Source: Paenibacillus catalpae
GTDB taxonomy: Bacteria; Bacillota; Bacilli; Paenibacillales; Paenibacillaceae
Length of the DNA: 64,000 nucleotides
Assembly (NCBI RefSeq): GCF_900112695.1
Contig: NZ_FOMT01000002.1
Coordinates: 1,102,492 to 1,166,491, forward strand
Direction of reading: 5' to 3'
Shown here: positions 38,396 through 47,206 of the stretch, piece by piece
Position numbering within the stretch: position 1 is the first letter of the stretch
Layout: each line of letters opens with the position of its first letter
Translations under genes and position numbers: made by a program
The notes under the pieces: model-generated
What the model saw: the letters and a program-made list of their open reading frames with translations, nothing else
Told to the model about the DNA's origin: nothing
Databases searched by the model: none

Positions 38396-39676
38396 ATGTC
38401 AAAAGTTATCATTCCCATTACACCTGTATATGGACACGTCGCTCCCATGCTGTCTATAGCCAAAGACCTTATACGCCGCGGTCACGAGGTGACTATTATT
38501 ACTGGATCTATATTCAAGGAGGCTGTCGAAAAGACAGGCGCCGCATTTGTTTCATTTACTGGTGCAGCCGATTGGAAGCCCGAGGAATTATTAGACCCCG
38601 AGCGACTCGCCCTGGAAGGGCCGACTCAGGTTAACTATGACCTGCAGCGTTATTTCGTTAGCGCTATTCCAAGCCAATATGTAGCGCTGCAACAAGAACT
38701 GGAGAAGTATGGAGACGACCAAGCGATTGTAATGGCAGAATCATTCGGATTCTCAATCTCGCCAGCATTGCATGGTGCCCCAGGTGTACGAGCGAAGGGA
38801 TATATAGTCGTAGGTGTTATACCACTTGCAATTTCCAGCATTGATGCTGCGCCATTTGGTATGGGACTCGAACCGGATAGCTCAGAAGAGGGACGTGCAC
38901 GCAACATCGAGCTTAATGGCTTAATGAAAAATACCGTATTCGGGGATGCACAGAAGCTCTATGAAATGGTGTTGACGGATCTAGGAGCGACCGGGGAAAT
39001 ACCATACCTTCTTGATAGTTGCATACGTGCTGACAGCTATCTTCAGTTGTCTGTAGAGGAACTGAGCTATAAACGATCGGACCTGCCTGAAAGCGTCCGC
39101 TTCATCGGTGCGCTTCCTACCCCGCCTTCCGTAGATGCTAAATTGCCAGTATGGTGGTCGGATGTGTTAGAAGCTAAAAAGGTTGTCGTTGTAACACAGG
39201 GAACAGTAGCAAACGGTGACTTCAGTTATCTGATAGAGCCAACATTAGAAGCGCTAGCTGATCTGCCGGTTCTAGTTATTGCGGCGACAGGCAGCAAGAA
39301 TGAAGTCAAAAACATACCGGCCAATGCACGTGTCGCGGATTTTATTCCTTTCGTCGATCTCCTTCCGCATACCAATGTTCTCGTCACAAACGGTGGATTT
39401 GGTGGGACGCAGCAGGCGTTAAGTTTCGGAGTGCCGATGGTATTGGCCGGCATTTCCGAAGATAAGATTGAGGGTAACGCTCGTACGGCCCATACTGGTG
39501 CCGCAATCAATCTCAAAACCCAATCACCGACGCCAGAGGCGATTCGGGAAGCGGTCCTTAACGTACTCAATAAGCCGGAATTCTTAGCGAATGCACAGAG
39601 ATTGAAGGCGGAATATGCTGCCCTTGATCCGTACACGGCCATCGCGAATGTCGTCGCCGAGTTAGACGCCAAATAA
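38396..39676 (+). CDS. GT1-family (UGT/macrolide-type) glycosyltransferase
   Basis: 426 residues with the GT-B fold of MGT/UGT enzymes. The N-terminus reads IIPITPVYGHVAPMLSIAKDLIRRGHEV, typical of these acceptor-binding domains; the C-terminal donor site has VVVTQGTVAN and HTNVLVTNGGFGGTQQALSFGVPMV, matching the UGT signature. Such enzymes glycosylate macrolides, flavonoids or other small molecules, often as detoxification, and control by a TetR-type drug sensor would fit. AAGAGGT is about ten bases before the ATG. The dTDP-rhamnose genes follow but use a different pathway step. Confidence 0.87.
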   Translation: MSKVIIPITPVYGHVAPMLSIAKDLIRRGHEVTIITGSIFKEAVEKTGAAFVSFTGAADWKPEELLDPERLALEGPTQVNYDLQRYFVSAIPSQYVALQQELEKYGDDQAIVMAESFGFSISPALHGAPGVRAKGYIVVGVIPLAISSIDAAPFGMGLEPDSSEEGRARNIELNGLMKNTVFGDAQKLYEMVLTDLGATGEIPYLLDSCIRADSYLQLSVEELSYKRSDLPESVRFIGALPTPPSVDAKLPVWWSDVLEAKKVVVVTQGTVANGDFSYLIEPTLEALADLPVLVIAATGSKNEVKNIPANARVADFIPFVDLLPHTNVLVTNGGFGGTQQALSFGVPMVLAGISEDKIEGNARTAHTGAAINLKTQSPTPEAIREAVLNVLNKPEFLANAQRLKAEYAALDPYTAIANVVAELDAK

Positions 39677-39726
39677 TATTATCCTTGTCATCCTATATTG
39701 ATGACCGGGAGATAAGGGGGATATTA

Positions 39727-40461
39727 ATGAAGGGAATTATTCTCGCAGGCGGGACGGGATCCAGACTGTTTCCACTAACCAAAGTGATGAATAAACATTT
39801 ATTGCCCGTCGGTAAATATCCCATGATATTCTATCCGGTTTTTAAATTAAAACAAGCCGGCATCACCGAAATTCTTGTCGTAACAGGAAAAGAGCATTTG
39901 GGGGATGTTGTTAACCTGCTCGGGAGTGGCCGAGAGATGAACGTTACATTCACTTATAAAGTTCAAGATAAAGCCGGAGGGATTGCCCAGGCTTTAGATT
40001 TAGCCGAACAATTCGTAGGCAGTGACAAAATGGCTGTTATTCTCGGGGATAATGTGTTTGAAGAGAGTATTGCTCCTTTTGTGAATAATTTTAAAGAGCA
40101 GTGCAAAGGTGCGAAAATATTGATCCGAGAAGTACAAGCCCCAGAGAGATATGGTGTGGCAGAGCTATTAGAAGATAAGATCATATCGATTGAGGAGAAA
40201 CCCCGATATCCGAAAAGCAATTATGCTGTCACGGGTATTTATATGTTCGACAACTCCGTTTTTGATATCGTGAAGACACTGAAACCATCCGATCGCGGCG
40301 AATTGGAAATTACGGATGTGAATAATGCTTATATCGAGAGAAACGAGCTCACATTTGATATCCTGAAGGGTTGGTGGACTGATGCGGGGACGCATGAGTC
40401 GTTAGTACACGCTAATGAACTAGCCAAGGATTTACTTCTAGATGACAACTACTGGAATTAA
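39727..40461 (+). CDS. rmlA: Glucose-1-phosphate thymidylyltransferase RmlA
   Basis: 244 residues from the ATG at 39727, about six bases after AAGGGGG. It joins glucose-1-phosphate and dTTP to make dTDP-glucose. Nucleotide-binding GGTGSRLFPLT starts at residue 8, with VILGDNVFE, EKPRYPKSNYAVTGIYMFD and WWTDAGTHESL further on. It is the short form of RmlA common in Bacillota. First gene of rmlACBD. Confidence 0.94.
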   Translation: MKGIILAGGTGSRLFPLTKVMNKHLLPVGKYPMIFYPVFKLKQAGITEILVVTGKEHLGDVVNLLGSGREMNVTFTYKVQDKAGGIAQALDLAEQFVGSDKMAVILGDNVFEESIAPFVNNFKEQCKGAKILIREVQAPERYGVAELLEDKIISIEEKPRYPKSNYAVTGIYMFDNSVFDIVKTLKPSDRGELEITDVNNAYIERNELTFDILKGWWTDAGTHESLVHANELAKDLLLDDNYWN

Positions 40462-40483
40462 TAATGGTAAGGTGTTGGTGCTA

Positions 40484-41029
40484 ATGAATTTCATTCCTAC
40501 AAGGCTAGAAGGATTATATGTTGTTGAGCCGGAGGTTCATGGTGATTCCCGAGGCTTCTTCATGGAGAGTTACAGTCAGGCAACATTTGCTGAGCATGGC
40601 ATCGACACTCCATTTGTTCAGGATAATCATTCCTTGTCCGCTCAGAGCGGGGTTATAAGAGGCTTGCATTATCAATTAAATCCCCATGCTCAAACAAAAC
40701 TAGTTCGTGTAATTACAGGAGCCATTTATGATGTTGCGGTTGATATCCGCCCAAATTCTTCTACCTTCGGCCAATGGGTAGGTGTCATCCTAAGTGAGGC
40801 TAATAAACGGCAGCTGCTTATCCCACGAGGCTTTGCACATGGCTTTTGTACCATAGTTCCCAATACGCAAGTTCTATATAAGGTTGATGCTTTTTACTCT
40901 CCTGAGCAGGATCGGGGGATACTTTGGAGTGACCCCGCATTAAATATTGATTGGCCTACAGTGAATCCTATATTATCGGGTAAAGATCAGGAGCATCCGC
41001 TACTTGTTAATGCGGAACTAAATTTCTAG
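40484..41029 (+). CDS. rmlC: dTDP-4-dehydrorhamnose 3,5-epimerase RmlC
   Basis: 181 residues, cupin fold, from the ATG at 40484 with AAGGTG about ten bases upstream. Family segments: VHGDSRGFFMESY, FVQDNHSLSAQSGVIRGLHYQ containing the catalytic histidine, VDIRPNSSTFGQW and PRGFAHGFCT. It epimerises C3 and C5 of dTDP-4-keto-6-deoxyglucose. Short spacing to rmlA and rmlB implies cotranscription. Confidence 0.95.
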   Translation: MNFIPTRLEGLYVVEPEVHGDSRGFFMESYSQATFAEHGIDTPFVQDNHSLSAQSGVIRGLHYQLNPHAQTKLVRVITGAIYDVAVDIRPNSSTFGQWVGVILSEANKRQLLIPRGFAHGFCTIVPNTQVLYKVDAFYSPEQDRGILWSDPALNIDWPTVNPILSGKDQEHPLLVNAELNF

Positions 41030-41042
41030 GAGCAATAAGGTC

Positions 41043-42038
41043 ATGAAAATACTAGTCACAGGAGGAGCTGGATTTATTGGCAGCAACTTCATTCATTATA
41101 TGCTGGATCGCTACCCGAATTATGAACTAATTAATTTAGATGCATTAACGTACGCGGGAAATCTAACGAATTTGTCAATAATTCCAAGAGGCAGCAAGCA
41201 TTCATTTATAAAAGGCGATATCACAAACAAAGAACAAATGAACCGTTTGTTTGGACAGGGAATTGATATCGTTGTTCATTTTGCGGCTGAATCTCATGTG
41301 GATCGCAGTATTGTGGAACCAGATATTTTTACAAAGACCAATGTATTAGGCACGCAAGTCTTACTTGATGCTGCTGTAAAAGTTGGAGTTAAGAAGTTTG
41401 TTCATGTCTCTACGGATGAGGTGTATGGAACGCTTGGCGAAACAGGGCTATTTACCGAGCAAACACCACTTCATCCTAATAGTCCTTATGCGGCAAGTAA
41501 AGCTGGATCCGATCTGCTTGTACGTGCCTATCATGAGACATTCGGTTTGCCAGTTAACATTACACGCTGTTCGAATAACTATGGGCCCTATCAATTTCCT
41601 GAGAAATTAATCCCGCTCATGCTTGTAAATGCATTAAACGATCGTCCTCTTCCGATCTACGGAGACGGCTTGTATGTCCGTGATTGGTTGTATGTAGAGG
41701 ATCATTGCCATGCTATTGATCTTGTGCTGCACCAAGGCAAGAACGGGGAAGTTTATAACATTGGCGGGAGTAATGAGAAGACGAATATTCAGATTGTGCA
41801 GACGATTCTAAAGGAGCTTGGAAAGCCAGAATCATTAATCCAGCATGTTCCTGATCGTTTAGGGCATGATCGTCGTTATGGGATTGATGCAACCAAGATT
41901 ATGAATGAACTGGGATGGTATCCGAAACGTAATTTTGAGATAGGTATTCATGAGACAATTCGGTGGTACTTGGATCATCAAGACTGGTGGATGTCAATCC
42001 TAACTGGTCATTCTTCAGAGCCAAGACATCACGGTTAG
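41043..42038 (+). CDS. rmlB: dTDP-glucose 4,6-dehydratase RmlB
   Basis: 331 residues, extended short-chain dehydrogenase. NAD-binding GGAGFIGSN is at 7-15; VHFAAESHVDRSI, STDEVYGTLGE and the catalytic SPYAASK (YxxxK) follow, with RCSNNYGPYQFPEKLIP for sugar nucleotide binding. It converts dTDP-glucose to the 4-keto-6-deoxy intermediate. Its ATG begins 13 bases after rmlC ends. Confidence 0.96.
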   Translation: MKILVTGGAGFIGSNFIHYMLDRYPNYELINLDALTYAGNLTNLSIIPRGSKHSFIKGDITNKEQMNRLFGQGIDIVVHFAAESHVDRSIVEPDIFTKTNVLGTQVLLDAAVKVGVKKFVHVSTDEVYGTLGETGLFTEQTPLHPNSPYAASKAGSDLLVRAYHETFGLPVNITRCSNNYGPYQFPEKLIPLMLVNALNDRPLPIYGDGLYVRDWLYVEDHCHAIDLVLHQGKNGEVYNIGGSNEKTNIQIVQTILKELGKPESLIQHVPDRLGHDRRYGIDATKIMNELGWYPKRNFEIGIHETIRWYLDHQDWWMSILTGHSSEPRHHG

Positions 42039-42047
42039 GGGAATGCC

Positions 42048-42899
42048 ATGAAGATATTAGTGACAGGTGCGTATGGCCAGTTAGGTCACGATGTTGTCAA
42101 ACTTTTTTCGGTTAGTCATGAAGTTTTGGGTCTTGGTAGAAAGCAGCTTGATATTACGAATGAGACACAGTGTGTAGAGGTAATTGAAGCTTTTAAACCA
42201 GATGTCGTCATCCATTGCGCTGCTTTCACAGATGTAGATTTGGCCGAATCCGAGGAAGAACTAGCTTTCAAAATGAATGATTTTGGTACCCAAAATGTAG
42301 CAAGAGCCTCAGCAAATATAGGGGCAAAGCTATGTTATATCAGTACGGATTATGTTTTCGATGGTAAGGCTTCTAATCCATATGTGGAATATGCGCCTAC
42401 AAATCCACAAAGTGTCTATGGAAAGTCAAAGCGGGCCGGAGAGCTTGCCGCCCAAATGTTTTCCGCCCGATATTTTATCGTAAGGACCTCCTGGGTATAT
42501 GGGCAGAACGGGGAAAATTTCGTTAAAACTATGCTGAAATTGGCTCAGGAACGAGATAGGTTAGAAGTAGTTAGTGATCAATTCGGATCTCCTACCTATA
42601 CCAAGGATCTTGTCCATTTTTTAGTACAACTTATCAGTTCGGAGAAATATGGCATATATCACGCATCAAACACAGGGATCTGTTCCTGGTATGATTTTGC
42701 CCTTGCGATTATGGAGGAGAGTGGGTACAAAGTGGAGATAAAGCCATGTTCCACGGATGACTTTCCACGACCTGCGCCTCGTCCGAAGTACTCGGCAATC
42801 GCGCATACGGCGATCCACTCTAATGGATTTGAAGACTTTCGTCCATGGCGTAAAGCATTAGAGGAATTTTTGAAGTCGTTCGGCGTTTATGGCAAGTAA
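42048..42899 (+). CDS. rmlD: dTDP-4-dehydrorhamnose reductase RmlD
   Basis: 283 residues. NADPH-binding GAYGQLG is at 7-13; VIHCAAFTDVDLAE, the STDYVFDG strand and catalytic YGKSKRAGE (YxxxK) mark RmlD, as does SDQFGSPTYTKDL. It reduces the last intermediate to dTDP-L-rhamnose for cell-surface glycans. With rmlA, rmlC and rmlB the pathway is complete. Confidence 0.95.
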   Translation: MKILVTGAYGQLGHDVVKLFSVSHEVLGLGRKQLDITNETQCVEVIEAFKPDVVIHCAAFTDVDLAESEEELAFKMNDFGTQNVARASANIGAKLCYISTDYVFDGKASNPYVEYAPTNPQSVYGKSKRAGELAAQMFSARYFIVRTSWVYGQNGENFVKTMLKLAQERDRLEVVSDQFGSPTYTKDLVHFLVQLISSEKYGIYHASNTGICSWYDFALAIMEESGYKVEIKPCSTDDFPRPAPRPKYSAIAHTAIHSNGFEDFRPWRKALEEFLKSFGVYGK

Positions 42900-42946
42900 A
42901 GGTGAACTTACAATTAATAATTAACCAAGAAAGAAGGAATTTAAGA

Positions 42947-43819
42947 ATGAATCCATCTAATCATGATATCAAAGCTGGAGAACATGAAATCTTCATCGAC
43001 GGTGTGCGTCAAGTTTATCACGTAGCTGGCAACGGCCCCGTTTGTTTGGTTCATTCGGGCGGACCTGGATTTCACTGGAAGTATCTGCAGATGCTAGAGC
43101 TGGAGAAAACAATGACAATGGTGTACTTAGAGCCTGTAGGAACAGGTAAATCAGATAGGCTGCCAGACGGAGACTATAGTATGTCTCGGTATGCGTATTT
43201 CGCACATAAAGTAGCCGAGCATATCGGAGCTCAAAAGTATTACTTCCTGGGTCATGCTCATGGCGGTGGCGTTGGCATTCAATACGCTTTGGATTATCCG
43301 AACGAACTTGGCGGTCTGATCCTCCAATCCAGTGCTCCTTCCATGGGGCCAGAACTGTATATGGAGCAATTCAAACAAATTGAGAACTTTGCAGAGCGTT
43401 GGCCGGATAACGCGGAAGCTCAAGATGCGAAGCAGGCTATGATGGATTCGAAAAACGTAAGAGACAAAGAGTCGGCTCTGGCAGTTCTCCACCGCTTATT
43501 GCCCGCATACTTCGGTAACTACTGGAGCGTTAAGGAGAAAGTAGACAAATGGAAGGTTGTTCTGGATTTCTTCGGAGACCCTAACCGGCAGCCATATGAG
43601 TGGGATGTACGAGATATCCTGCACACGATCACCACGCCAACGCTCATTCTAGTTGGTGAATATGACGTCAACTGCGGGCCAAGGTGGTCCAAAGAATTGG
43701 CAGAAAAGATACCAGGATCTCACCTCGTAGTGTTTGAGCGGGGCGGTCATATGGAGCACGTTGAGCATACCGAGCAATTTACGCAAGCCGTTAATGAATT
43801 CGTTGCTCAAACAAAGTAA
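42947..43819 (+). CDS. Alpha/beta-hydrolase-fold protein lacking the serine nucleophile
   Basis: 290 residues from the ATG at 42947. The fold is clear: oxyanion loop HSGGPGFHWKY as in proline iminopeptidase-like proteins, then EPVGTGKSD. The nucleophile elbow reads LGHAHGGG, with alanine (A104, codon GCT) where serine is normal. The acid (GEYDVNCGP) and the histidine (GGHMEHVEH) are kept. Either it is a pseudo-enzyme or uses another mechanism; a single-base change from TCT would also explain it. It follows rmlD by 48 bp and ends before a terminator, so it may be in that transcript. Confidence 0.8.
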   Translation: MNPSNHDIKAGEHEIFIDGVRQVYHVAGNGPVCLVHSGGPGFHWKYLQMLELEKTMTMVYLEPVGTGKSDRLPDGDYSMSRYAYFAHKVAEHIGAQKYYFLGHAHGGGVGIQYALDYPNELGGLILQSSAPSMGPELYMEQFKQIENFAERWPDNAEAQDAKQAMMDSKNVRDKESALAVLHRLLPAYFGNYWSVKEKVDKWKVVLDFFGDPNRQPYEWDVRDILHTITTPTLILVGEYDVNCGPRWSKELAEKIPGSHLVVFERGGHMEHVEHTEQFTQAVNEFVAQTK

Positions 43820-43927
43820 TATGACTAATACTGGAAATCCAGCTTACTTGCATGTCAATCTAAACGAGTTCATCCGTCAATCCCATCTGATCGAGATCGT
43901 CAGCCTCTCCGTCCTTGTTAAATATAG

Positions 43928-43951
43928 ACCGCGCTATTGCGCGGTTTTTTT
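43928..43951 (+). terminator. Terminator after the hydrolase gene
   Basis: ACCGCGC/GCGCGGT with loop TATT and seven T. The rest of the gap 43820-44036 shows no gene. Confidence 0.88.
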
Positions 43952-44036
43952 GTTGTAATTGAGCTTATCGATTTAAGATGATTGGTCAAGGGAATGAATA
44001 CGGATGACCTGGTTTGCCGGAAGGCATAACAACATA

Positions 44037-44066
44037 TTTACAAAAGACCGTTCAACATGTTAGATT
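44037..44066 (+). promoter_or_regulatory. Predicted sigma-A promoter upstream of the CPA1 antiporter
   Basis: TTTACA (44037-44042), 18-bp spacer, TAGATT (44061-44066). The next 60 bases lead into a terminator-like hairpin, well before the start codon at 44221. Confidence 0.5.
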
Positions 44067-44096
44067 ATGGATAAATAAAAAAACGGAAGTTCGGAG

Positions 44097-44130
44097 GAGC
44101 CTGCCAACAGCGGGCTCTTTTTGTCTTTTT
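44097..44130 (+). promoter_or_regulatory. Attenuator-like hairpin in the CPA1 leader
   Basis: GAGCCTG (44097-44103) pairs with CGGGCTC (44111-44117), then TTTTTGTCTTTTT. No other promoter is visible between this hairpin and the start codon at 44221, so transcription would have to pass it. The left arm context GGAGGAGCCTG is shared with the element at 49012 and nearly with that at 45534. Confidence 0.6.
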
Positions 44131-44220
44131 ATTCTAATCTTTCAAAGAGGTGAATGACAACAGCAGGGTTTAGGAAGAATGAAATCGGTAAGGTGTGATC
44201 AGGAAACGGAGGATATACCT

Positions 44221-45453
44221 ATGGAATTATTTAATGAAACGTTTATTCAACTGTTAATACTGCTTGCCGTGTCCATGTTTGTCATTGCAGTTGCCAAGAA
44301 ATTAAACCAGCCTTATTCCATTGCACTTGTTATTGTAGGACTTATACTCGGCGTGACTCATATTCCGTTATTAGAGGAAGCAGAGAGTTTTATTACCCAG
44401 TCGCATGTGTTTCAGGCGGTCATAATTTCGTTGTTTCTGCCGATTCTGCTTGGCGACGCAACACTGAAGCTGCCTGTGGCGCATTTGATGAAACATAGCA
44501 AGCCAGTGCTGGCTCTGGCGATTGGCGGAACCTTGCTTTCCTTCCTTCTTATTGCGGCAGGATCCTATTATTGGCTCGGGCTGCCGGTTGTAGTAGCATT
44601 TACATTCGCCTCCCTAATGAGTGCAACCGATCCGATTAGCGTTATTTCGATTTTTAAATCGCTAGGTGTACCCAAATCACTCGTTACGATTATTGAAGGC
44701 GAATCATTATTTAATGACGGTATAGCTGTTGTTTTGTTCCAGATTTCTTCCATTTATCTTCTCTCATATGTGGATATGGGCTGGGCAGGAGTTGGCGGCG
44801 GGCTGTGGTTGTTTCTAAAATTTGCGGTTGGCGGGATCGCCATTGGGGTTGTGATGGGATGGATCTTTTCGCAGCTGATCCGGTTTTACGATGATTACCC
44901 GCTGGAAATCGGGTTTTCAATGCTTTTATTTTTTGGCAGCTTTTTTATCGCCGAGCATTTCCATGTCTCCGGTGTCATTGCGGTAGTTGTAAGCGGACTG
45001 ATTTTTGGCAGCTATGGTGCCCGTATCGGCATGTCAGCTACAACCAGAATGAATATCGATTCGTTCTGGGACGTGGTTACGCTGGTTGCGAATTCGCTGA
45101 TTTTCCTCATGATTGGACTTGAAATCAAAAATGTCGATTTCTCGGATAAATGGTTATTGATTGCAGGTGCTATCGTTATTGTACTGGTTGTCCGGACCAT
45201 TGCGCTTTACACTAGCGTTGCCATGCTGCGTGAGTTTCCTAGGGCGTGGAAGTCAATTCTGAACTGGGGAGGCTTAAAGGGAAGCCTGTCGATTGCGCTT
45301 GCTTTAAGTCTGCCAGACTCTTTTGAAGGCAAAGATGACGTACTTGTGCTTGCTTTTAGCGTTGTGCTGTTCTCTCTCCTCGTTCAAGGTTTAACCATCA
45401 AGCCGCTTGTGTTGAAGCTGGGACTTGGAGAAGGGGAAAAACAGGCGGAATAG
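44221..45453 (+). CDS. CPA1-family monovalent cation/proton antiporter
   Basis: 410 residues from the ATG at 44221 behind GGAGG. About twelve membrane spans. The Na+/H+ exchanger core shows FASLMSATDPISVISIFKSLG and the acidic EGESLFNDGIAVVLF span, which carries the ion-binding acid residues of NhaP-type antiporters; NWGGLKGSLSIALALSLP near the end is also diagnostic. It lacks the C-terminal RCK/TrkA domain of some K+ relatives. Ion selectivity (Na+ or K+) is not clear. It opens a run of cation transporter genes. Confidence 0.9.
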   Translation: MELFNETFIQLLILLAVSMFVIAVAKKLNQPYSIALVIVGLILGVTHIPLLEEAESFITQSHVFQAVIISLFLPILLGDATLKLPVAHLMKHSKPVLALAIGGTLLSFLLIAAGSYYWLGLPVVVAFTFASLMSATDPISVISIFKSLGVPKSLVTIIEGESLFNDGIAVVLFQISSIYLLSYVDMGWAGVGGGLWLFLKFAVGGIAIGVVMGWIFSQLIRFYDDYPLEIGFSMLLFFGSFFIAEHFHVSGVIAVVVSGLIFGSYGARIGMSATTRMNIDSFWDVVTLVANSLIFLMIGLEIKNVDFSDKWLLIAGAIVIVLVVRTIALYTSVAMLREFPRAWKSILNWGGLKGSLSIALALSLPDSFEGKDDVLVLAFSVVLFSLLVQGLTIKPLVLKLGLGEGEKQAE

Positions 45454-45473
45454 AGACATTCTCAAGTTTTGAC

Positions 45474-45503
45474 TTTACAAGTCGGACTTCCATTGTGTAA
45501 ACT
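45474..45503 (+). promoter_or_regulatory. Possible promoter upstream of the NhaD/ArsB-like gene
   Basis: TTTACA (45474-45479), 18-bp spacer, TAAACT (45498-45503). It has the same -35 and spacing as the promoter at 44037 but a weak -10. Confidence 0.35.
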
Positions 45504-45533
45504 TGTAAAATAATTTTATAAGTATTTTCCGGT

Positions 45534-45570
45534 GGAGCCTGTCATTTGCGGGCTCCTTTTGTCTTTTTTT
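45534..45570 (+). promoter_or_regulatory. Attenuator-like hairpin in the NhaD/ArsB-like leader
   Basis: GGAGCCTG (45534-45541) pairs with CGGGCTCC (45549-45556), then TTTTGTCTTTTTTT. It could also terminate the CPA1 transcript, but no promoter lies in the 36 bases between it and the next start codon, so expression of the next gene must cross it. Confidence 0.6.
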
Positions 45571-45606
45571 GGGAATACTTAGTTAATAGTACATTTGGGA
45601 GGGCAT

Positions 45607-46887
45607 ATGGAACAACAAGCCATTTGGGCCATTATTATTTTTTTGGCGGCCTACGCACTTATTATTACAGAAAAAATTCATCGAACCATTATCGCGATGT
45701 TGGGAGGGCTGATCGTCGTTGCGGCCGGTGTTGTCAACCAGGAAACTGTGCTGCATCATATTGATTTTAACACGCTTGGCTTGCTCATCGGGATGATGAT
45801 TATCGTATCGATTACAGCGGATACCGGACTTTTCAAATTTATTGCGATATGGGCATCCAAAAAAGCGCAGGGCAAGCCTGTCCGGATTATGATCGTTTTG
45901 TCTCTTATAACGGCCGTAGGCTCTGCTTTTCTGGATAATGTAACGACCATTCTTCTGATGGTTCCGGTTACTTTCAGCATTACGAGACAGCTTAGAGTCA
46001 ATCCGATTCCCTTCCTTATTACGCAAATTATTTCGTCCAATGTAGGTGGAACGGCTACTTTGATTGGCGATCCCCCGAACATTATGATCGGGAGTGCGGT
46101 GAAGGAGCTTACCTTCGGTGCTTTCATCACCAATCTAACCCCTATCATCATTATTATAATGGCAGTTTACGTTCTGTTGTTTATCTTACTGTTCCGCAAG
46201 CAGATTCAAACCACGCCGGAACGGACACAAAATATAATGGAACTGGAGCTTACCGGCATCATAACGGATAAAAAATTGTTGGTGCAAAGCTTATCCATCC
46301 TGGGACTAACGATATTGGCCTTTTTCCTTCATCAAATGCTGCATCTTGAATCAGCAGTCGTTGCATTATCCGGCGCGTTTATTCTGCTTCTGCTAACAGG
46401 AGAACACCGGATGGAGGATGCTTTTAGCAAGGTGGAATGGACCACAATCTTTTTCTTTATCGGCTTGTTCGCTCTTGTATCCGGGCTCGTGGAGACCGGA
46501 GTTATTGCGGATTTGGCTGCCAAAGCCATTGAACTGACGGATGGAGATCCCGTTGCAACCTCCATGCTGATTCTGTGGCTTAGCGCGATTGCATCGGCTT
46601 TTCTGGACAATATTCCGTTTGTTGCAACGATGATTCCCATGATCCAGGAAATGGGGAATATGGGCGTGCAAAATTTGGAGCCCTTGTGGTGGAGTCTTGC
46701 TCTTGGCGCCTGCCTCGGCGGCAACGGGACGCTTATTGGTGCCAGCGCTAATCTGATTGCGGCAGGGATGTCCGGCAAAGAAGGTTATCCAATCAAGTTT
46801 TTAGCTTACTTCAAGGTGGCTTTCCCGTTAATGATTTTATCCATCGTGTTATCCAGTGTATACGTTTATTTAAGATATCTTATATAA
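45607..46887 (+). CDS. ArsB/NhaD ion transporter superfamily protein
   Basis: 426 residues from the ATG at 45607, with GGGAGG just upstream. About eleven spans in two repeats. The duplicated helical-hairpin motifs are visible as SAFLDNVTTILLMVPV and SAFLDNIPFVATMIP, with NVGGTATLIGDPPN and GGNGTLIGASANL as the two entry loops, as in NhaD, ArsB and YbiR proteins. Candidate substrates are Na+, arsenite or small anions; the cation-transporter neighbourhood favours Na+. A small gene and ktrB follow in the same direction. Confidence 0.88.
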   Translation: MEQQAIWAIIIFLAAYALIITEKIHRTIIAMLGGLIVVAAGVVNQETVLHHIDFNTLGLLIGMMIIVSITADTGLFKFIAIWASKKAQGKPVRIMIVLSLITAVGSAFLDNVTTILLMVPVTFSITRQLRVNPIPFLITQIISSNVGGTATLIGDPPNIMIGSAVKELTFGAFITNLTPIIIIIMAVYVLLFILLFRKQIQTTPERTQNIMELELTGIITDKKLLVQSLSILGLTILAFFLHQMLHLESAVVALSGAFILLLLTGEHRMEDAFSKVEWTTIFFFIGLFALVSGLVETGVIADLAAKAIELTDGDPVATSMLILWLSAIASAFLDNIPFVATMIPMIQEMGNMGVQNLEPLWWSLALGACLGGNGTLIGASANLIAAGMSGKEGYPIKFLAYFKVAFPLMILSIVLSSVYVYLRYLI

Positions 46888-46941
46888 CAGGGGGCGAATG
46901 CTATACTGGCTTATCAATACAACAACAAGGATCTTGAAATT

Positions 46942-47187
46942 GTGGAATCCAAAAACGGTGAAGATATTGAATTCCATCTTCAAGTACTTGATCATGCAGA
47001 GGAGATATTACCTAAGCTGAAGGCAGTGCGGGCTTTTTTCGAGAGCGATGATGTGTATACGGATGTCTTGTTCTATATTTACCCGAATCATCGGTATAGT
47101 GCAATTGTGCGTCCGGAATTTTATGCCGAATTTGTTCTGCAGCTTATGAAGCATCGGTTGTTGAAACGAGTAGAGTGGATCGGCTAA
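46942..47187 (+). CDS. Small conserved-looking protein upstream of ktrB
   Basis: 81 residues if it starts at the GTG at 46942, with AAGGA ten bases upstream. The same frame stays open and protein-like for 12 further codons (AYQYNNKDLEI), but no ATG, GTG or TTG is available there, only CTG or ATA codons; the nearby ATG at 46898 behind AGGGGG is in another frame. A small sequence change at the start is possible. Acidic, no membrane span. Family not recognised. It sits 19 bp before ktrB and probably shares its transcript. Confidence 0.5.
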   Translation: MESKNGEDIEFHLQVLDHAEEILPKLKAVRAFFESDDVYTDVLFYIYPNHRYSAIVRPEFYAEFVLQLMKHRLLKRVEWIG

Positions 47188-47206
47188 CGAATTAAAGGAG
47201 TGTATT

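Noticed and set aside
44070..44220. Known riboswitch (ydaO c-di-AMP, Mn or fluoride type) before the cation transporter genes
   Set aside because: The leader is too short and I cannot find the conserved cores of those classes; only a terminator-like hairpin is visible.
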